Source: Selaginella moellendorffii (Eukaryota; Streptophyta; Lycopodiopsida; Selaginellales; Selaginellaceae). From it: 64,000 bases of DNA. A model generated the notes under the pieces. It had not been told where the DNA came from. It did not search any database and saw only the letters and a list, made by a program, of their open reading frames with translations. The stretch lies in assembly GCF_000143415.4 (NCBI RefSeq), contig NW_003314316.1:515220-579219 (forward strand). Direction: 5' to 3'. This document shows, one piece after another, positions 1-8,398 of the stretch (positions are counted from its first letter, which is position 1; the number at the start of each line of letters is the position of its first letter). The translations under genes and the position numbers were made by a program.

Positions 1-476
1 CCATCAAGTTTAGCTTCTCCTTGAGGTTCTTCATCTCCTGTTCTTGCCTGGCGTACTTGATGATCTCCCTCTCCTGTTTGATCGTTAACAGTTTACTATC
101 CATTTCGAGTCGAGTGGGTTTACCAGTGAGACTTTCTCCTTCCGGAGCCGTAGAACTTCCTCGTGCATTTTTCCCGCGGCGGGCTCACTCACTGGAGAAA
201 CAGGAAGAGATTCAGCGCAAGAAGCAAAACGAGAATCGATTTTTTCCTCCGACCTGGACACCAGTGGCCGTGAGAATTGCACTGGAACTGCTGGCTGTTG
301 AGATTGATCGTAATCGGCTCGAGAGTGGTGTCCAGTTTCTTGACATTCATCACCTCGCTTGGAATTTGCTGCTGCTGTGGCGAGGAAACTCTTTTTCTCA
401 TCAAATCTCTGCACAAAAAATGTAAGAACCAGAGAATCAAATCTATTATGAATGAATGTTACTTGAAGAACCCCAT
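1..476 (-). CDS. Coiled-coil protein of unknown function (3' part outside window)
   Basis: I do not recognise this family. A four-exon model fits well: ATG at 476, exons 476-463, 408-254, 191-124 and 73 to beyond the window start. The three introns (54, 62 and 50 nt) are GT-AG and phases agree. The product begins MGFFKDLMRKRVSS, then has a Gln-rich stretch and a polar linker. From about residue 70 the sequence is charged and heptad-like (LRLRKEKVSL joined to EREIIKYARQEQEM), so a coiled coil is likely. No signal peptide or membrane segment is visible. Using the unspliced frames instead would give two short unrelated peptides, so the spliced model is preferred. The C-terminus lies outside the window, so function cannot be judged. 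Confidence 0.5.
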
Positions 477-608
477 TGCGAGAAGATCAAGCTCTTTGAT
501 AACGACTTTGTTTGTTTCAGAGGAGCCCTAATCAGATGGACCAACGGCCGTGTCACAGTCATGTGAAAGTGACATGGTAGTTGGACCGAGAATACCGGCC
601 GACTGGTG

Positions 609-664
609 CCACGTGGCGGCATGCCATCAAAGAGAGATTTTTAGGGCTCATTTGGAAACCCTAA
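609..664. promoter_or_regulatory. G-box and telo-box upstream of the CML gene
   Basis: A palindromic CCACGTGG (609-616) contains the G-box/ABRE core CACGTG. A telo-box AAACCCTAA (656-664) ends 11 bp before the ATG at 676. G-boxes bind bZIP/bHLH factors and telo-boxes mark growth-related plant promoters. Only the motifs are seen; use in this gene is inferred. Confidence 0.4.
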
Positions 665-675
665 CAGCGCTGGGG

Positions 676-1604
676 ATGGGCATCAAGGGGAGCAAGGATG
701 TGCAATTGAATGACGTCTCCAAGATCGAGAGGAGAATGGTGGAGGCGATGCGCAAGCGCGCCAAGGCCGGACCATCGCCCTTCAAATCCTTCAACAGCAT
801 TCTCATGAAATTCCCAAAGATTGACAAGTCCTTCGAGCAAGTGAGGGGCGTCTTCAAGAAATTTGGTAACTTCCCCTCTCTCTCCGTCGCAATAGCTTTG
901 CTTATAAGATCCTTGTTCTTTGGATCTATCGCATCGCAGACAAGGATGATAGTGGAACCATCGATCTGGAGGAACTGAAGACGTGCTTCCGAGAGCTCCA
1001 GGTGGAGTTTACTGATACCGAGGTGAAAGCGTTCCATGAGGAGAGCGACATGGACAAGAGCAAAGGTGTGGACTTCAAGGAGTTTATCATCGTTCTAGCG
1101 TTGGTTTATCTGCTGGGCGAGACTGGCGCCAAGCCCGTCAAGCAAAAAGAGGAGGACAAAGGCAAGGGGTCTCAACTGAAAAATCTCGTAAGTGCTAAGC
1201 TTTCCTCTTGCTCCTTTTTTCTTCTTCCAAGCTGAGAACCTTCTCTAGAAATCTCGCATTGGTTTAGCGGAGCTTGAGTCGACTTTCGAGACGATTGTAG
1301 ACACTTTCAGGTTTTTCGACAAGGATGGCGATGGCTACGTGAGCAGGAAGGAGATGATCACGGCCATTAACGAGGCTTCTCCGGGGCAGTCCTCGTCGGG
1401 CGAGAGCATCGGCGTCAAGAGATTTGGTAACTCTCAAGAAAAAACCAGAAACTTCCGTAACTTTCTTCATGCTTCTCGTACTCGACAGAGGAAATGGATT
1501 GGGACAAGAATGGGATGATCACGTTTAAGGAGTTTCTGTTTGCTTTTACTGATTGGGTTGGGATCGAAGAAGAAGAAGATGCAGACGAAGACGAGGAAGA
1601 ATGA
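676..1604 (+). CDS. Calmodulin-like EF-hand Ca2+ sensor, CML21/CML22 type
   Basis: Four exons: 676-865, 940-1187, 1249-1426 and 1489-1604, joined by short GT-AG introns with matching phases. The N-terminus MGIKGSKDVQ fits an N-myristoylation signal (Gly2). After a basic region, EF-hands follow: FDKDDSGTIDLEEL (spanning the first junction), a looser ESDMDKSKGVDFKEF, FFDKDGDGYVSRKEM, and EMDWDKNGMITFKEF. The tail is very acidic (EEEEDADEDEEE). Order, spacing and the N-terminal basic block resemble Arabidopsis CML21/CML22. The protein should bind Ca2+ and relay signals, possibly at membranes if myristoylated. The start is chosen at 676 because it restores the MGxxxS N-terminus; upstream codons in the same frame look non-coding. 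Confidence 0.85.
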
Positions 1605-1863
1605 GACGTGAAGCCAAACTCGTTGTCCGGATGAGTTTTTTTTTTTTTTTCTCCTAACACATTCTCTGGAGGTAATTCGCTACTAGGCAAAATGGACAAC
1701 GCTTTAGAGGTCCCTTGACAAGCTTGATATGATTTCCTAGCAATATAAACAACAGCATTTGATCCCAAGTAACTCAAGCAGAAACACAAACGGGAAGAGA
1801 ATTGAAATACAATACCCTGAGGGATGCCATGCTACTTAACTTCGATCATGGCCACACAAACAC

Positions 1864-3660
1864 TTAACTTGCAAAGTTGGTGAGCATGTTGTGGAGTAGA
1901 GAGTATGCACCAAGGTGGCGTGGGTTCAACTGCAGAACACGCCGCACAATCCTGCACCCCAGACAGAAGTCATTCTGCATTCTGCACGCACCCAGCAGCG
2001 CCATGTACGTTTCTACATCAACTTCAAACGGAATCACCCGAATCAACTCATCGGCTTGAGTTAGCCACCCCGCCCTCGCCAGCAGATCCACAACACACGC
2101 GTAGTGCTCCACCGCTTGAGAGATCTTTCGATCATCGGCCATGGAGGAAAAGAAGTCTCTTCCTCGATCAATCATCCCCGCGTGGCTGCATGCAGTGAGA
2201 AGGCACACGTAAGTTACAGCGTCGAAATCCACCCCGTGGAGCTCCATTTCGAGATGAAGCTCGAAAAACTCCGGGAGTCTGGATTCGTGAGCGTATGCCG
2301 CCAGCGTCGTCGTCCATGCGCAAGAATCCGGAATTCTTTGCTCCTCGATGATCCTCTGAGCTCGATCCGGGAAGCCACACCCGCAGTACATCTCCACGAC
2401 CGCGATCGCGAGCTTTGAATCGCGAGCGAGCGTGATGGAGCCTTGGCGATCGATACGAGCGTGGATCTCGCAGCCCAGATCAAAATCTCTGGCTTGCGAG
2501 CACGACGCTAGCACGCTCTGGAATGTGATCTCGTTGGGTTCCAGCGCTGATTCCATTCTCTGGAAGAGATGGATCACTTCACGGTGATTGCCCTGTTGGA
2601 CGTACGCTGAAATGATAGAGTTCCAGCTTACAACATCTCTGTTCTTGATCAAATCGAAAACTTTCCTCGCGTCTTCTACGCAGCCACACTTGCCGTAGAG
2701 ATTGATGAGCGAATTCGCCACGAATCCATTCTCTTCCAGCATCGATCTTCTCTTTTGATCGCTCGCGATCATCCTGTGTATCTGTCGGCCCTCTTCTAGG
2801 CACCTCAAGATCGAGCACGCGTTTAGAACCGCAACGAACGTCACCGCATCGGGATGGATCTCTCGGATGCTGGCCATTTCTCTGTAGATCTCGAGCGCTC
2901 TGGCCGGATGCCCCGATCGTGTGTAGGCCGATATGATCGCCGTCCAGACGTGGGCGCTTCTCGATCTGTTCTTGATCCGATCGAACACCCCTCGCGCCTC
3001 GTCCAGCCTACCGCATTTGCCGTAGAAATCGATGAGCGCGCTCGCCACGATCGCGTTCTCTTCCAGCCCCATGGATCGAACCTGGCAGTGGATGATCTTT
3101 CCCTGCGAGAGATCCAGCAGTCCACAGCACGCAGCGATGGCATTGACGAACGTCGCGGGCGTCGGCGGCAAATCCATCTCTTTGTATAGCTCCAAAGCCT
3201 TGCCAAAATGTCCACACTGGGTATTTGCTCCAATCATCGTGTTCCAAGATATTACGTTTCTTTCTTTTACATTTTCAAATATATTCCTCGCTAGATCTAA
3301 GAAACCGCAATTCGAATACATGTTCATCAGCGCATTTGCAACTGCGGCATTGGATTCGAGATTTCTTTCTCGAATCTTTGAGTGGAGTGCTTTGCCCTGT
3401 GTTAGATCCTTGCTCGATGAGCAGGCGTCCAGAGCAGCGGTGTAGGTGAAGGCATCGGGATGGAATCCCTGCGATTCCAGCTCATGGAAGAGGTGGATCG
3501 CTTGGCGGCCATGCCCATTTCGGGCATAAGCAGTGATGATGGCAGTCCACGACACTAAATCTTTGTTGGGGATGGCATCAAAAACATCCCACGCGCGCTG
3601 CAAGCTGCCGCATTTGCCATACATTTTTATCAGCGTGGTGGCTTGTGCTAATAGCACCAT
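1864..3660 (-). CDS. PPR protein, PLS-type, intronless, probably N-terminally short
   Basis: A single 598-codon frame with about 14 pentatricopeptide repeats from the first residues (LIKMYGKCGSLQRAWDVFDAIP, split by VSWTAII-type turns) to near the C-terminus. P, L and S variants alternate, so it is a PLS-class protein. These bind organellar RNA, each repeat reading about one base, and usually act in C-to-U editing or processing in mitochondria or plastids. The C-terminus holds an E-like motif (ETYMALLGACRMQNDFCLG) but no DYW deaminase. The ATG at 3660 falls straight in the first repeat, so there is no targeting peptide. The frame stays open upstream only to about 3705 without another ATG. Either the 5' end has been lost or an upstream exon was missed. 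Confidence 0.85.
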   Translation of the reverse strand: MVLLAQATTLIKMYGKCGSLQRAWDVFDAIPNKDLVSWTAIITAYARNGHGRQAIHLFHELESQGFHPDAFTYTAALDACSSSKDLTQGKALHSKIRERNLESNAAVANALMNMYSNCGFLDLARNIFENVKERNVISWNTMIGANTQCGHFGKALELYKEMDLPPTPATFVNAIAACCGLLDLSQGKIIHCQVRSMGLEENAIVASALIDFYGKCGRLDEARGVFDRIKNRSRSAHVWTAIISAYTRSGHPARALEIYREMASIREIHPDAVTFVAVLNACSILRCLEEGRQIHRMIASDQKRRSMLEENGFVANSLINLYGKCGCVEDARKVFDLIKNRDVVSWNSIISAYVQQGNHREVIHLFQRMESALEPNEITFQSVLASCSQARDFDLGCEIHARIDRQGSITLARDSKLAIAVVEMYCGCGFPDRAQRIIEEQRIPDSCAWTTTLAAYAHESRLPEFFELHLEMELHGVDFDAVTYVCLLTACSHAGMIDRGRDFFSSMADDRKISQAVEHYACVVDLLARAGWLTQADELIRVIPFEVDVETYMALLGACRMQNDFCLGCRIVRRVLQLNPRHLGAYSLLHNMLTNFAS

Positions 3661-3749
3661 AAAAAAAGTTAACCATAAGAGTTGGACTTGCCAACTTTTT
3701 ATCCTTATTTAAAACAAGATTTAAAACATATAAAATTGATTCTATAAAT

Positions 3750-5093
3750 ATGCTCATGAGAAGGCCTCAGTTTTCACGTCTCTTGCAGAAGTTTTCAATT
3801 GCTTTTCAATTGGTTCTTCAATGTCTTGCCGGTCAGCTTCTGGACTGCTTGCTCTCTTTCCGTCGACAAATCTCCCAAGTCGTTGGAGAGAGTGAAGAAA
3901 GAAAAAGGAGAATGGTCTTAACCCCTTTTAGGGCATCATCCAAATTGGGTTTTCCTTCGTGTCAGGGCAGAATGGAGTGCATAACGAAGGATCTCTTGCT
4001 CCAGATCTTTGCGGGCTTGGAGCTTGACGATCTGGGGAGGCTGCGATGTGTTTGTAGATCCTGGCACAGCGCCATTGCTTCGCAGGGATTCGCCAAGCAA
4101 TGGAAGAACAGGGACCAGGTCTGTTGTGTCTTGCGCGCCAAGGACAGCATCCACAGAGAAGTGTGGTTCCCGGGCAGCGGCGCAAGAAGATCTACCGGAT
4201 TGAATCCAGGGCCTCGTGGGTGTTTCTCCATTGGGGTTTCTTCTTCACACGGCCTGGTTTGCGGATTGCTACCAGACGAGGGCCGCTACTGGAGCACGCC
4301 TGACACAGCATGGAAGTTTGTGGTAGGAAATCCATTGACAAACAAATGGAGGCGGCTGCCTCCAATCGATATCCCTTGTCGTCCGCTCTGCACCATGGAA
4401 AGGATCCATCTCCAGGCTGATCCGTCCAAAGGTTCCTACAAGCTGGCGATCACCTACAGTGAAGTTGGCAGTGACTACGAAGTGATCTACCAGGCGCGCC
4501 AGTATGATTCAGAGTCGCGGGTGTGGACCTCGGCAGTGCCCTTTATTGGCGAGCACGACGGCGCAAATACGAAGATCGACGGCTCCGTGCTGGGAAGCGC
4601 GGGGCTCCATTACCCGCCATACTTTCTCATGGCCTACAATCCAGATTCCATGGCCTGGTCTTGTCACAAGCACTTTGCGGGTGATCGCGATCCAACTCCC
4701 CTCAATGAATCTGTCTACAAGGAGTACAAGCTCCTTGACAGCACCGCCTTATCTGGAGTCTTGAGGTGGAGAGGCAGGAATTTCATGGTGACGCACTCGT
4801 TTAGCTGCGTGGTGCTCTGGGAGCTGGACACTGTGGCAGGAGAGTGGAAGGTTTTGTCAAGCAGGCGGTATAAGGAGCTGTATGGCGGGAGGCCGTCGAG
4901 AAGAAACTCGGATATCCAGGCGCTGCTTGTTGGGAGCACAATAGTTTTCTCGGATCGCTACGGGACCCTGTACGTGTATGCGCCGTATGCGTACAACCTC
5001 GAGGACTCAACTTGGCACTCGTCAGCTTCGAGTGCGGACACGGGCACTGCACTCAGCTGCGCATTCATACCCAGCTTCAACGTCGAGCCATAG
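3750..5093 (+). CDS. F-box protein, likely substrate receptor of an SCF ubiquitin ligase
   Basis: A single open frame of 447 codons. The F-box lies at about residues 75-120 (MECITKDLLLQIFAGL, then LGRLRCVCRSWHSAI), which would bind SKP1. The following 300 residues contain WF/FxVGNP-type and VVLWELD-type strand patterns, as in plant F-box proteins with degenerate kelch or F-box-associated domains; I cannot assign the substrate. No transmembrane segment. The longest frame starts at 3750, but ATGs at 3912 and 3972 are also possible. The one at 3972 would put the F-box at the very N-terminus, as in many plant members, so the first 74 residues are uncertain. The gene diverges from the PPR gene ending at 3660, with under 100 bp between the longest frames. 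Confidence 0.8.
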   Translation: MLMRRPQFSRLLQKFSIAFQLVLQCLAGQLLDCLLSFRRQISQVVGESEERKRRMVLTPFRASSKLGFPSCQGRMECITKDLLLQIFAGLELDDLGRLRCVCRSWHSAIASQGFAKQWKNRDQVCCVLRAKDSIHREVWFPGSGARRSTGLNPGPRGCFSIGVSSSHGLVCGLLPDEGRYWSTPDTAWKFVVGNPLTNKWRRLPPIDIPCRPLCTMERIHLQADPSKGSYKLAITYSEVGSDYEVIYQARQYDSESRVWTSAVPFIGEHDGANTKIDGSVLGSAGLHYPPYFLMAYNPDSMAWSCHKHFAGDRDPTPLNESVYKEYKLLDSTALSGVLRWRGRNFMVTHSFSCVVLWELDTVAGEWKVLSSRRYKELYGGRPSRRNSDIQALLVGSTIVFSDRYGTLYVYAPYAYNLEDSTWHSSASSADTGTALSCAFIPSFNVEP

Positions 5094-5559
5094 GAGAATC
5101 TCGCGAGCATCTTGCGAGAGAGAGGTGAGTACTTATTTGCCTTCTTCACTGTTTGCATAACTGGAGATTTGCAGTGAGGAACACGTGAAAAACTCTGCGA
5201 TCCTGCCTGCGCCTGCGCGGAGGTAAGCTCGAAAAGCTAAACAAGACCGCAGAGCTACGACTCTTACCACGCCAAGCTACGACTTGCACAGATTGGTAGC
5301 AATAGTGCTCTGACGGGCAAAGGAGCGTCGGCTCCTCTGTCAACCGACGCTCAAGGTCTACAACATTCCACTGCAGAAAAACATGCTCAAGAATGCGGAG
5401 CCGCTGCCGAAGAAACGCTGCGTGGGGGATTTCCTGCCGAGGGAAGAGCTCTCGGGAGAGAATCTGGATTGAATCGCTCCCGGGACAACGTTATTGGCTC
5501 ACCACCATAAACTTTGTGTGTAAATAGTCATTATTTATTTAATGATTAAATGTACCTTA
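5094..5559. other. Intergenic, no convincing gene
   Basis: Mixed-composition sequence following the F-box stop. A short open stretch near 5350-5470 (reading KKRCVGDFLPREEL) could belong to the decayed gene downstream, but no start, splice sites or known domain supports it. Confidence 0.4.
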
Positions 5560-6022
5560 GAATCTCTTGGATCTCGAGAAGTTAGCCCAAGAGAAAAAGA
5601 TTGTCTACGAGAATCGTCTCCAGCACATGAACAGCAAGTATGAGAGCAGCCAGTTCTTTGTTTCCATGTACCAGCAGGCTATGAAGAAGCTCGAGCTGAC
5701 ATATGCAAATGGAGATCAAAGGCTTAAGGATCTGCTTGAGCAGGTCAGCAAATCCAAGAGTTGGAAGAGCTTCTTGAAGGATCTTCAAGATTGTGGGCTG
5801 AGAATCAGCAGCTTAAGAAGAACCTGCATAACCAAGAGAAGAAAATGGAGGCAGTTATAGCCAGGATGGAGGAAGAACATGAGGAGGCCGTCTATCCTAG
5901 AGAAGAAGATGGAAGAAATTCTACAAGGCAAGGATGTTGATTATGGGAGCCAAGGACGCCAAGCAAGAGCTTAAGGACTTTGCTTGGGAGAAGCTCAGCA
6001 CTTTGAACATCATCAAGCATTA
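5560..6022 (+). pseudogene. Decayed coiled-coil gene fragment
   Basis: Two reading frames in tandem encode strongly coiled-coil sequence. The first has KLAQEKKIVYENRLQHMN and LTYANGDQRLKDLLEQ. The second, starting about 5745 after a shift equal to a 2-nt insertion, has QQIQELEELLEG and ENQQLKKNLHNQEKKMEAV. A third frame at the end gives DAKQELKDFAWEKLSTLNII and then a stop at about 6022. The protein sense continues across each shift, so this looks like one gene with frameshifts, or one whose small introns I cannot place. No family is recognised. A live gene cannot be excluded without transcript data. Confidence 0.4.
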
Positions 6023-6203
6023 GCTATTAAAGAGAGTTCACTCTTAATATGTAGCTCAGGTTGAATTATTCCAGATATTTTATAGTCGATTCTTTTTCTC
6101 TTCTTCAAACTTCTAGAGATTCAGCAACTCCCCTAAGAGATTCCATCAAAGGAGCAGTATTTACAAGAAACAACTATACATTTTTATTACCCCTTATTTG
6201 TAG

Positions 6204-6774
6204 TTAGTGCATTAGTGGAGAAAACACTGGTGGTTGAATGGGAAGGAAAGGGGGAGGCTCAAACAACGGCTGTGGTGGTGGCGGCGGCGGCGATGGTGGT
6301 GGAAACATTGCCAGTGGAGGCGATGGCGGTGGTGGAAACCAGGCATGGAACGGTGAAGGTGGCGGCAGCGATGGTGGCGAAAGTGTAAAATGGGGTGGCG
6401 ATGGCGGTGTGGTCGTAAAGTGCGATGGCGGTGGTGGTGGTGGCTCTGATGTTGGCGGCACCAATGGTGGCGGCGGACTGTGGTGCTGGTGGTGATTTTT
6501 CCTGTGACGCTTCTTCTTGTGATGGTTGCAACTCTGCTGCTCGTGATGAGAAGTAGTGACTATATTTTCGGTGGGCGCTGTAAGCTCATAGTCTACGAGT
6601 CCATGGCCGTGATGACATGGTGGTGGCGGAGGCGGTGGCGGCGGCGGCGCTCGAGCAGAGATTTCTGGCAAGAGATGATAGTGTAATGAGTTCCCGAAAG
6701 AAAATGAACTGCCTATTACCTTGAAATGTGTAGAACAAAACGAGGAGAGTCGCAAGAAGCACTGGCGAAGCCAT
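6204..6774 (-). CDS. Secreted proline/histidine-rich cell-wall-type protein
   Basis: Two exons: 6774-6720 encodes a signal peptide (MASPVLLATLLVLFYTF), then a 55-nt GT-AG intron, then 6664-6204. The mature part begins EISARAPPPP and has poly-Pro runs, a His/Lys/Asn-rich block (HHKKKRHRKNHH) and many SPPPP and PPPPP motifs up to the C-terminus. These resemble extensin-like and other hydroxyproline-rich wall proteins, whose prolines are hydroxylated and O-glycosylated. The spliced start is chosen because it gives a perfect signal peptide, while the unspliced frame upstream does not. The opposite strand shows a Gly-rich open frame, which is only the mirror of the Pro codons. Exact role unknown. 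Confidence 0.7.
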
Positions 6775-7102
6775 TCAGAGCCTTAGAATTTCGGATCTGC
6801 TGAATGAATGACGCAATCGCGGTTTCTTAAATACCAGGTGGCGACTTTGTAACGTTCTTCGCGCGGTAGATTCCACACAAATGTTCCTCTCGGATCTCAT
6901 GAACACTGGCTGGGTGTAACGCCTTCTGCGAAAAACAATGGACGGAAAAAAGGAAACGAAAATCACGATATGATTGATACATTTCTCTGCCAGTTTCATA
7001 AGAACCTGATGAAACTCCACAAGCTTAGATTAGCAATCCAAAGGAAAGAAGGAAACAAACTTGGCTTACCAACAGCACTGAAACTCTGAGAATTTCTCTC
7101 CT
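6775..7102. other. Intergenic between proline-rich gene and DHDPS gene
   Basis: Holds the 5' flank of the proline-rich gene and the 3' flank of the DHDPS gene, both on the minus strand. No further open frame or motif is supported. Confidence 0.5.
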
Positions 7103-8310
7103 TCAGTACCTCTCCACGAGAAGAAAATCATCGTCCTTGAGCAGCCGGACTTCCGTGCAGCCAGGGAAATTGTCGCGTCCAATGCCCTCGACGATCTTCA
7201 CGAACTCTTGCCTCTTCTCAACGTTGAGAGGAGCATACGGTAGCCGAAAGACCGGCCGGATGAGCCCGAGCTGCGACAAGGCAGTGTTTAGTCCGATGGG
7301 ATTCGGCTCCACGAACAGCCAGTTGATCAAAGGCATCAGCTTCTCGTTGAGCTCCTGGTTCTTCCCGGAGAACATGAGCTCGTGCATCAACTTGGGAACC
7401 AAGTTGCTCACCACCGAAATCACACCTCGAGCACCGAAGTCCCACCTCGAGTCATGGCACTGATCGTCGTTTCCACTCCACACCGCGATCCCCTGCTCAG
7501 TGTAGTGCTTCACGCGTTCGTTTCCCATACACTCCTTGACACCCAGGAAGTTTGGACTGCTCGCTATCTTCTCGATCACCGACGGTGGAATGTCTTGGCC
7601 AGTTCTTCCGGGAACGTTATAGATCACAGTCGGACCCATAGCGAGCACGCTCTTGAAGTGGAGCAAAAGCCCATCCATGGACGTCTTCCCGTAGTAAGGA
7701 TTGATGTGGAGCGCAGCATGCATGCCCGCCGCAAATCCCTGCTCGGTCGCGTGGATCGCCTCTCGAGTGGAGTTGCTGCCAGTGTTTCCAATCACTTTTA
7801 TCTTGTCTCCAAAGCAATTCACCGTGCGGGCGATGAGCATGATGTGCTCGTCCCAGTTCATGAGATGACCCTCTCCTGTGGTTCCCCCTACGATAAGTCC
7901 CTCCACACCGTGATCGACCTGGGTTCTTACCAGTGAATCGTAAGCTTCCAGATCAAACCTTCCATCTGGAAGATATGGAGTCTTGATAGCCGAGATGAGC
8001 CTCAGCTTCTTCATCTCTTCCACGGGCGTACTGCAAGAAAATATATCAGAGAAACGAATAGAAGAACGCGAGGAGAAATCTACAATCCAGAGATCTCTCG
8101 AAATTCTGGTTACCTGTTCTTGAGCTCGTTGCTACGCATCGGCAATGGTGTGGATTGCATGACAGCCGCTCTGATTTGGAGACAAGCTTTCCTAGATCCG
8201 CAGCGCGCGGCGGATCGCGGCGCTCTTCCCAGCGTGCCGCAGAGCGCAGAGCTCGCCAGCGCCCGGCATTCTTGCGTCCGGATCTCCGGCATTGCGATGG
8301 AAGCCTCCAT
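7103..8310 (-). CDS. DHDPS: 4-hydroxy-tetrahydrodipicolinate synthase, plastid (DHDPS, DapA family)
   Basis: Condenses pyruvate with aspartate semialdehyde, the first step specific to lysine synthesis, in the chloroplast. Two exons: 8310-8114 (basic, Ser/Ala/Arg-rich transit peptide starting [11 protein letters not shown]) and 8030-7103, joined at an 83-nt GT-AG intron; the product is 374 residues, normal for plants. The TIM-barrel family signatures are complete: GGTTGEG (Thr about 116-117), IYNVPGRTG (Tyr about 203 and the substrate-binding Arg) and the Schiff-base Lys about 231 in GVKEC. The enzyme is usually a tetramer inhibited by lysine. The gene is divergent from a PPR gene, with 88 bp between start codons. 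The frame is intact, so it should be active. Confidence 0.95.
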
Positions 8311-8398
8311 TCTTCTCGCCCTCGCCCTAAAATCCTGATAAACCCGTTTTTAGGGTTCTTCCCAATGCGATGGATCGATACGCGATGAATCCAGGGGA
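8311..8398. promoter_or_regulatory. Shared divergent promoter, DHDPS / PPR
   Basis: Only 88 bp separate the DHDPS start codon (8310, minus) and the PPR start (8399, plus). A reverse telo-box-like TAGGGTT lies at 8351-8357. The PPR ATG could be different, but the spacing implies a shared or overlapping promoter. Confidence 0.4.

Noticed and set aside
6238-6495. Glycine-rich open frame on the plus strand
   Set aside because: It mirrors the Pro/His codons of the secreted protein on the minus strand, which has a signal peptide and an intron.
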